Shown: piece after piece, positions 16,354 through 20,931 of the stretch | Position numbering within the stretch: position 1 is the first letter of the stretch | How the letters are laid out: every line of letters begins with the position of its first letter | NCBI GenBank assembly: GCA_964384625.1 | Contig: CAYLNH010000117.1 | Location: forward strand, 1 to 20,931 | Direction of reading: 5' to 3' | Source: CAYLNH01 sp964384625 | GTDB lineage: Bacteria; Verrucomicrobiota; Lentisphaeria; JABSQK01 | DNA length: 20,931 bases | Program-made: the position numbers and the translations under genes | The notes under the pieces: model-generated | Database searches by the model: none | Seen by the model: the letters and a program-made list of their open reading frames with translations, nothing else | What the model was told of the DNA's origin: nothing

Positions 16354-16654
16354 CAACGCCTTCAGCGTTGATTCGTATCGTTACATATCCCTGGGGTAGA
16401 CTTCGCCAACCCCAGGCCGAACACGATCACGCCTTCAGCGTGAGGAGTGACGGCGACAGAAGAAACGATGCGTTCGTTGCGGTCCTCGACGCCAACGGCT
16501 TTTCGGTTTGGCGTTGTCTGTTACCTGCCGGCAAAAAGGGGTGCGTCAGTCGCTGCCCTCGACGCCAAGGGCGTTACGGTTTTGAGCCTGGGGTTTGACG
16601 TTATCGGCCTACCCCAGGTAAATGACGGTTGATGGACAACTCTGAAGGAGTTGT
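16354..16654. repeat. Cluster of hairpin repeats (CTTCA-loop and CCTGGGG-stem types)
   Basis: No gene is supported in 16294-16735. CTTCA-loop hairpins are CAACGC-CTTCA-GCGTTG at 16354-16370, TCACGC-CTTCA-GCGTGA at 16427-16443, and, reversed, ACAACTC-TGAAG-GAGTTGT at 16636-16654. CCTGGGG/CCCCAGG hairpins lie at 16390-16416 and 16587-16618. Two further ones pair ACGCCAA with TTGGCGT (16489-16514) and ACGCC with GGCGT (16562-16574). The 16427 copy matches the left edge of the window. Short open frames here follow the repeats and look spurious. Confidence 0.8.
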
Positions 16655-16735
16655 AGTAGGCGTTGGCGATTCTGCGTGACCATGTGGCAGACGGGCCTCT
16701 TCGTGGTACTGGTAAAACACAACAACGGAGACCCC

Positions 16736-17302
16736 ATGCTTTTCGAGACGAGCGAGATCCGGTGGTTTCAGCCGGGACATGTTCCTGATGATATTGCTGC
16801 CTGGTTTGCCGCGGCGGTGCCGTCAGCGGCTCCTTCTCCGGTGCGGACGGATCAATACCTGCGGCTGCCGGGCGATGACAGCCTCGGTATCAAACTCCGC
16901 GAAGGCCGGATCGAGATCAAACAACGCACGGCTGTGGTGGGGGAAACGACGCTGACGCAATCGCACGCCGGTATTCTAGAGCGCTGGTGTAAATGGAGTT
17001 ACGCTCTCGATGACGTCGAGTCGCCGGTTGCCGAAGCCGAAAACACCGCTGCCTGGATCGCGGTGCGCAAGGCACGAAGCATGGCTTCGATCGGCGTTGG
17101 AGCGGCAACCTGTAATGTTGAATTGACGCAGGCCTGGTTCGATGAGGACCCGTGGTGGGGGATCTGCCTCGAAGCGTTCGGCAGTTCAGAGAATAATGAT
17201 GCGGCACTTGTGCAGGCGGCGAAGAAAGTACTGAAAACCGGCCCCGTACTCAAGGGTGAGGATTCGCTTTCCTACGCCGGCGTACTGGCGCAACTGAGAT
17301 AG
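16736..17302 (+). CDS. Conserved hypothetical protein, CYTH-like
   Basis: A 188-aa protein, probably cytoplasmic, with no signal peptide or membrane segment. MLFETSEIRWF at the start and YLRLPGDDSLGIKLREGRIEIKQR at about 40-64 have the alternating charged-strand pattern of CYTH (triphosphate tunnel) proteins; ILERWCKWSYAL and AAWIAVRKAR follow. I recall similar proteins of unknown function in cyanobacteria and other bacteria, but cannot confirm that here. A CYTH fold would suggest binding of a phosphorylated or polyphosphate ligand, which remains speculation. GGAG at 16727-16730 supports ATG 16736 over an in-frame ATG at 16676 lying nearer the hairpin cluster. A short ORF starts 12 nt after its stop. 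Confidence 0.65.
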   Translation: MLFETSEIRWFQPGHVPDDIAAWFAAAVPSAAPSPVRTDQYLRLPGDDSLGIKLREGRIEIKQRTAVVGETTLTQSHAGILERWCKWSYALDDVESPVAEAENTAAWIAVRKARSMASIGVGAATCNVELTQAWFDEDPWWGICLEAFGSSENNDAALVQAAKKVLKTGPVLKGEDSLSYAGVLAQLR

Positions 17303-17314
17303 GAGGGGCAAACA

Positions 17315-17449
17315 ATGGCAAAGGGGCTGCAGCTTCAAAAGGATGTAAAGATCAAAGCGGTAATTGCGACAGGCGCCATTCGCGAAGGAGAGAATTACGC
17401 ATATCTCCGGTTACTGCGTCGCGTCATTATTGACGGGTTCCTCCGTTAA
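17315..17449 (+). CDS. Short ORF running into the 65-bp repeat (possibly truncated gene)
   Basis: A 44-aa frame starting MAKGLQLQKDVKIKAVIATG has a near-perfect ribosome binding site (AGGAGG at 17301-17306, overlapping the previous stop codon) 8 nt before the ATG. The first 28 or so codons lie in unique sequence. The last 15 or so codons and the stop are supplied by the first unit of the tandem repeat at 17401. It may be the 5' end of a gene interrupted by the repeat, or a small peptide gene. I recognise no domain. Confidence 0.4.
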   Translation: MAKGLQLQKDVKIKAVIATGAIREGENYAYLRLLRRVIIDGFLR

Positions 17450-17694
17450 CGGGACACGGGCATCGATATCTCCGGTTACTGCGTCGCGTCATTATTGACG
17501 GGTTCCTCCGTTAACGGGACNNNNNNNNNNNNNNNNNNNNNNNNNNNNNNNNNNNNNNNNNNNNNNNNNNNNNNNNNNNNNNNNNNNNNNNNNNNNNNNN
17601 NNNNNNNNNNNNNNNNNNNNACGGGCATCGATATCTCCGGTTACTGCGTCGCGTCATTATTGACGCGTTCCTGCGTCCGACGGGACACGGGACA
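17401..17694 (+). repeat. 65-bp tandem repeat array containing an assembly gap
   Basis: Units begin ATATCTCCGGTTACTGCGTC at 17401, 17466 and 17631. The first two match base for base over the visible length. Each carries a CGTCA-TTAT-TGACG hairpin and GGGACAC/ACGGG sequence. The last unit is diverged, with the full CGCGTCA-TTAT-TGACGCG hairpin at 17650-17667 and two heptamers at its end. The period of 65 is not a multiple of three, so it does not encode a repeat protein. The array separates the CYTH-like gene from the sulfatase. Confidence 0.9.
17521..17620. other. Assembly gap of 100 N
   Basis: Exactly 100 undefined bases lie inside the repeat array. With the Ns removed, the flanks join as GGGAC-ACGGG in perfect 65-bp phase. 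The gap is therefore likely a placeholder and the true number of repeat units is unknown. Confidence 0.97.
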
Positions 17695-17775
17695 CCTGAT
17701 TCCCCTGACCGATAGAGATTAAGGCCGGACCGCGGAACTGGACTTCAACGGAACCGCAAATAGGGTAGGGGAATC

Positions 17776-19302
17776 ATGCAACCATGGAAAGGTACACCGA
17801 TGACCACTCGCCCGAATATACTCTTCTGCCTGGCTGATGATGCCGGCATGCATTTCGGCGCCTACGGCTGTCCGTGGGTGAATACTCCCGCCTTTGATCG
17901 CGTCGCGAAACAGGGACTGCTGTTCAACCAGGCCTACACCTGCAACTCGAAATGCGCACCGTCACGCGCCGCCATCCTGACCGGCAGGAACTCCTGGCAG
18001 TTGAAAGACGCCGCGAACCATCAGTGCTTCTTCCCGGCGGAATTCAAAACTGTATTTGAGGAACTCATCGATCATGGCTATCACGTTGGCCACACGGCGA
18101 AAGGTTGGGCGCCGGGCGATCCCGGAACGGTTGACGGCAAACGCCGGGAGTTGACCGGCAAAGGCTATCACGAGAAGAAGTACGAACCGCCGACCAAGTG
18201 CATGAACCCTACCGACTACGCGGCCAACTTCGAGGACTTCCTGGATGACAAGCCCGCGGACACGCCGTTCTGTTTCTGGTATGGCTGCACCGAGCCGCAC
18301 CGCGCCTATGAATGGCGTTCGGGCGTCGAGAAGAATGGGCGGCACCCTGACGAAGTCGATCATGTCTACGGCATCTGGCCGGACAACGAAACCGTACGCA
18401 CGGATCTGTTGGACTACGGTTTTGCGATCGAAACCTACGACAGCCATCTGGGGCGCATGCTGGCGCTGCTGGAAGAGCGCGGCGAGTTGGAGAATACTCT
18501 GGTGGTGGCGACGTCGGACAACGGCATGCCGTTCCCGCGGGCGAAGGGGCAGGAGTACTATTACTCGAACCGCCTGCCGCTGGCGATCATGTGGCCGGCC
18601 GGCATCAAGAACCCGGGGCGCACGATCGACGACATGGTCTGCTTCATCGACTTCACACCGACGTTCCTGGACGTGGCCGGCGTGGAGCAGGGCGCTGCCG
18701 GCATGGCGTCAATCACCGGCCGCAGTCTGACCGATATCTTCGGCGCGGCGGACGGCGGGACGGTTGGTGCCGCACGCGACCGCATCCTGATCGGCAAGGA
18801 ACGCCACGACCTGGGGCGCCCCGGCGACGTCGGCTATCCGATCCGCGGCATCTTCAAAGGCGACTACCTCTATCTCCGCAACTTCGAAACGGACCGTTGG
18901 CCGGCCGGCAATCCGGAGACAGGCTATATGAACTGCGACGGCAGCCCGACGAAGACGGAGATCCTCAAACTGCGGAACGACCCGGAACTGGGTAAGTACT
19001 GGAAGTGGTCCTTCGGCAAGCGCCCGGATGAGGAGCTCTACAACGTGGCAAACGATCCGGACTGCCTGGAAAACCTGGTGGAGGATGCGGAGTTCGAGCC
19101 GATCCGTCAGGCGTTGGCGGAACAGATGGTGACGGAACTTCGCGAGCAGGGTGATCCCCGCATCACCGGCGAGGGTAAACCGCTTGACGAAAACCCGACA
19201 GCCAGTCAGGGGCTCGCAAACTTTCATGAACGCTTTATGCAGGGCGAACTCAAGATCGGCGCTGCCGGTTGGGTGAAACCAACTGATGTCCAGGAACCTT
19301 GA
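17776..19302 (+). CDS. Type I sulfatase (alkaline phosphatase superfamily)
   Basis: A 508-aa formylglycine-dependent sulfate ester or sulfamate hydrolase. It shows RPNILFCLADDAG with the metal-binding Asp21-Asp22, the activation motif CAPSR followed by AAILTGR (Cys60 is the residue converted to formylglycine), EPHRAYEW (His175), and ATSDNG (Asp248-Asn249, metal ligands). The C-terminal YLRNFETDRWPAGNPETGY and NCDGSPTK resemble the heparan N-sulfatase-like group (SulfAtlas S1_8 from memory). No signal peptide is seen, so it would act in the cytoplasm, unlike most sulfatases of these bacteria. An in-frame ATG at 17800 (MTTRPNILF) is an equally good start; neither has a strong ribosome binding site. 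No formylglycine-generating enzyme gene is in the window. The substrate may be a sulfated glycan related to that attacked by the fucosidase. Confidence 0.9.
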   Translation: MQPWKGTPMTTRPNILFCLADDAGMHFGAYGCPWVNTPAFDRVAKQGLLFNQAYTCNSKCAPSRAAILTGRNSWQLKDAANHQCFFPAEFKTVFEELIDHGYHVGHTAKGWAPGDPGTVDGKRRELTGKGYHEKKYEPPTKCMNPTDYAANFEDFLDDKPADTPFCFWYGCTEPHRAYEWRSGVEKNGRHPDEVDHVYGIWPDNETVRTDLLDYGFAIETYDSHLGRMLALLEERGELENTLVVATSDNGMPFPRAKGQEYYYSNRLPLAIMWPAGIKNPGRTIDDMVCFIDFTPTFLDVAGVEQGAAGMASITGRSLTDIFGAADGGTVGAARDRILIGKERHDLGRPGDVGYPIRGIFKGDYLYLRNFETDRWPAGNPETGYMNCDGSPTKTEILKLRNDPELGKYWKWSFGKRPDEELYNVANDPDCLENLVEDAEFEPIRQALAEQMVTELREQGDPRITGEGKPLDENPTASQGLANFHERFMQGELKIGAAGWVKPTDVQEP

Positions 19303-19633
19303 GGCTGCCCCGCGGGCGTCTTCGCGATTGCGGAGCAAAGAGGGGGCTTTGCCGGCCGGAGCATCGCCACACCGGCCGCGAAAAGAACAGGTAAGCGGCG
19401 CTGTTCGGCCTGAAGCTTGCGGGGACTGTGTGCGGTTCTGAGAAAGACCACGGTCAGCTTGTCTGACGGGTGAATACGTTGTTTAATCAGGCGGCGCCAC
19501 CCTCACCGTTCCCCTCTTGCCCGGCTGCGGCTCTTCCTGTCGGCCGCCGCCGAAGCCGTTTTTGAAATCATGCGACGGTGACAAACTCTGCCTGTCTGCC
19601 TGAATGTATGGATGACAATGCGGAGGACTGCGT
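19303..19633. other. Intergenic region after the sulfatase
   Basis: No gene is supported in these 331 bases. A small hairpin, GCAAAG-AGGGGG-CTTTGC at 19335-19352, lies about 33 nt after the sulfatase stop and could mark the transcript end. No convincing promoter boxes are seen before the next gene. Confidence 0.4.
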
Positions 19634-20674
19634 ATGCGATGGTTTATTGTCTGTTTGCTGGCCCTGGCGGGGCGTGGCGTGATACATGCCGGGACGCCGG
19701 AAGAGCTCGGCGAAATCGAATGGGGACGGGATTACGCGGCGGCTGTGAAGGCCTCCCGGAAGTCGGGAAAACCGCTGCTGGTCTTGTTCGATGAAGTCCC
19801 CGGGTGCATGACCTGCAAGCGCTTCGGCCGTGGACCGCTGTCGCATCCGTTGATTGTGGCCGCGGCCCGGGAGTTCGAAGCCGTAGCCGTATACAACAAC
19901 GTCGGCGGCATGGATCGACAGATCCTCAAGCGCTTTCGCGAACCCAGTTGGAACAATCCGGTCGTGCGTTTCCTCGACAGCGCCGGCAACGATTTGATCC
20001 GGCGCAAAGCCGGAGTCTACGATACCGGCGAACTGGCGTCGCGCCTGATCCTCGCGTTGAAAGCCGCAAAACGCCCGGTCCCGAAATACCTTGAATTGCT
20101 GGCCGCGGAGTACAACGCCAAACAGCAGCAGCGAGCGACGTTTTCGATGTACTGCTACTGGACGGGTGAGAAAAATCTGGGCGCCATCGAAGGCGTGACC
20201 GCGACGAAGATCGGGCATCTGCAGGGCCGCGAAGTCGTCGAAGTCGAATACGACGCGGCAAAGTTGACATTCAACGACCTCCTGAAACGGGCCAGCCGGA
20301 TGCGCTGTGCCCAAAACGTGATGGCGCGCTCGGACAACCAGGCGAAGGCGGCCGCAACCGTCGTCGGCGCCAGGCGGGTGATCCGAACCGACGCCGCGGT
20401 CAATACGAATACAACGCAGCAGTACAACCTGAGTTTTCGCCCTGAGTACTACTACTTGCCCTTGACCCGGCTGCAGGCCACCCGCGCCAACGCTGCCGTT
20501 GCGGCCGGGCGTTCCGCCGACTCGCTGTTGTCGCCCGGGCAACTGGCCCTTAAAAAACAAATCGCCGGCTTGAGCCGGACGCAAAAGGCGAAACTCAAAC
20601 GAAACCTGCAGCCCGACCGCTCCCCCGGCGGCATTATCGCCTATCGCAAGGACCTCCTGAAGTTCCTGGACTGA
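19634..20674 (+). CDS. Secreted thioredoxin-like / MsrA-like fusion protein
   Basis: A 346-aa exported protein with signal peptide MRWFIVCLLALAGRGVIHA. Residues about 30-145 form a thioredoxin-like domain whose active site reads VPGCMTCKRFG (Cys58, Cys61). Residues about 165-250 resemble peptide methionine sulfoxide reductase A: ATFSMYCYWTGEKNLGAIEG, where Cys174 sits at the place of the catalytic Cys in the GCFW motif, then EVVEVEYDAAKLTFNDLL. RCAQNVMARSDNQAKAA follows (Cys225). The glycines before Cys174 are lost, and the rest is too divergent to call it a standard MsrA. The layout recalls thioredoxin-like and MsrA-like (seleno)protein families of PVC bacteria that carry a VPGU motif; here codon 58 is TGC, so Cys. 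Likely role: periplasmic repair of oxidised methionine or disulfide chemistry. GGAGG at 19622-19626 with 7-nt spacing supports this start. Confidence 0.78.
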   Translation: MRWFIVCLLALAGRGVIHAGTPEELGEIEWGRDYAAAVKASRKSGKPLLVLFDEVPGCMTCKRFGRGPLSHPLIVAAAREFEAVAVYNNVGGMDRQILKRFREPSWNNPVVRFLDSAGNDLIRRKAGVYDTGELASRLILALKAAKRPVPKYLELLAAEYNAKQQQRATFSMYCYWTGEKNLGAIEGVTATKIGHLQGREVVEVEYDAAKLTFNDLLKRASRMRCAQNVMARSDNQAKAAATVVGARRVIRTDAAVNTNTTQQYNLSFRPEYYYLPLTRLQATRANAAVAAGRSADSLLSPGQLALKKQIAGLSRTQKAKLKRNLQPDRSPGGIIAYRKDLLKFLD

Positions 20675-20874
20675 CCTGCCGTGGCGACGCCCGCAGCCGC
20701 GGCCGGGACGGCGTCCGCGGGGAAGACCGCGGTTGTGCCGGCGGCGGGGCGCGTTGACGGGCGCATGTCACTTCCGTAGGCGTTTCCTGCCGACAATTGG
20801 CTCGATCATACGACCCCAGGCGGTTTATCCGCCTGGTGAAGAAGTTCATTAGTGGCTGCAAGCCCTCACCCCTC

Positions 20875-20928
20875 ATCCTGCTTTTCGGGCGCTGGGAAGC
20901 CGGCTTCCCAGCGCCCGAAAAGCAGGAT
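20875..20928. repeat. 54-bp perfect palindrome at the right end
   Basis: Two 27-bp arms starting ATCCTGCTTTTCGGGCGCTG meet at GCC|GGC (20901/20902) with no spacer and no mismatch. It stops 3 bases before the end of the window. It may be a real cruciform-forming site or a fold-back artefact at a contig end. The rest of 20675-20874 shows no gene. Confidence 0.9.
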
Positions 20929-20931
20929 CGT

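Noticed and set aside
16368..16632. Small open frames in the hairpin cluster
   Set aside because: They follow the hairpin repeats and have no ribosome binding site or domain.
17401..17694. CRISPR array
   Set aside because: Units follow each other with no variable spacers at a 65-bp period, and no cas genes are nearby. It is a plain tandem repeat.
17495..17722. Open frame spanning the N gap
   Set aside because: It is read through undefined bases and repeat units; 65 bp is not a multiple of three, so no repeat protein is encoded.
19805..19807. Selenocysteine at the VPG-x site of the thioredoxin-like protein
   Set aside because: The codon is TGC, so this copy uses Cys.
20875..20928. Intrinsic terminator of the thioredoxin-MsrA gene
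   Set aside because: It lies about 200 bp after the stop, has no loop and no T-run, and sits at the sequence edge; an artefact or a structural palindrome is more likely.

Overview
The window is GC-rich, apart from short AT-richer intergenic patches. It looks like a piece of a PVC-superphylum genome (Kiritimatiellota, Lentisphaerota or a related Verrucomicrobia/Planctomycetes lineage). This rests on gene content: a type I sulfatase, a fucosidase, a URO-D-like protein of the kind found beside sugar genes, a Gfo/Idh/MocA oxidoreductase, AraC and GntR regulators, and a thioredoxin-MsrA fusion. It also rests on the abundance of interspersed hairpins and tandem repeats between genes. The assignment is inference; no rRNA or marker gene is present. 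The 100 Ns at 17521-17620 and a perfect palindrome at the right end suggest a metagenomic scaffold.

Layout. (1) 1-569 holds no supported gene, only a repeat copy and small inverted repeats. (2) 570-6282 is a sugar-phosphate module: galT on the minus strand, divergent from two adjacent GH65 (alpha-glucoside phosphorylase family) genes. The first GH65 keeps the catalytic Glu; the second has Gln at that position plus other active-site changes. (3) 6283-8220 holds a strong hairpin and an AraC-family regulator (minus strand) bracketed by two clusters of the same roughly 40-bp repeat with polypyrimidine tracts. (4) 8221-11546 carries a URO-D family protein and a GH29 alpha-L-fucosidase with beta-sandwich-like C-terminal regions; the fucosidase has no signal peptide. 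(5) 11572-11761 carries GGGACAC heptamers, a hairpin repeat, and a promoter with operator-like repeats. (6) 11777-16293 is a tightly packed operon: a GntR/LacI-type regulator, a Gfo/Idh/MocA oxidoreductase overlapping it by 8 nt but broken by an apparent one-base deletion, and a secreted GH20/GH84-like protein with a CBM9-like C-terminus. (7) 16294-16735 is a cluster of hairpins sharing a CTTCA loop or CCTGGGG stems. (8) 16736-17449 has a CYTH-like conserved protein and a short ORF with a strong ribosome binding site that runs into a 65-bp tandem array containing the assembly gap. (9) 17776-19302 is a sulfatase without a signal peptide, and 19634-20674 a secreted thioredoxin/MsrA-like fusion. 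(10) The window ends in a 54-bp spacer-less palindrome.

Together the genes suggest breakdown of complex, possibly sulfated and fucosylated glycans. Products would be handled inside the cell by the fucosidase, sulfatase, GH65 enzymes, oxidoreductase and GalT, under two local regulators. The strongest points for a second look are the GH65 pair with opposite substitutions, the repeat-bracketed AraC gene, the covarying CTTCA hairpins, and the 65-bp array whose gap flanks are exactly in phase.
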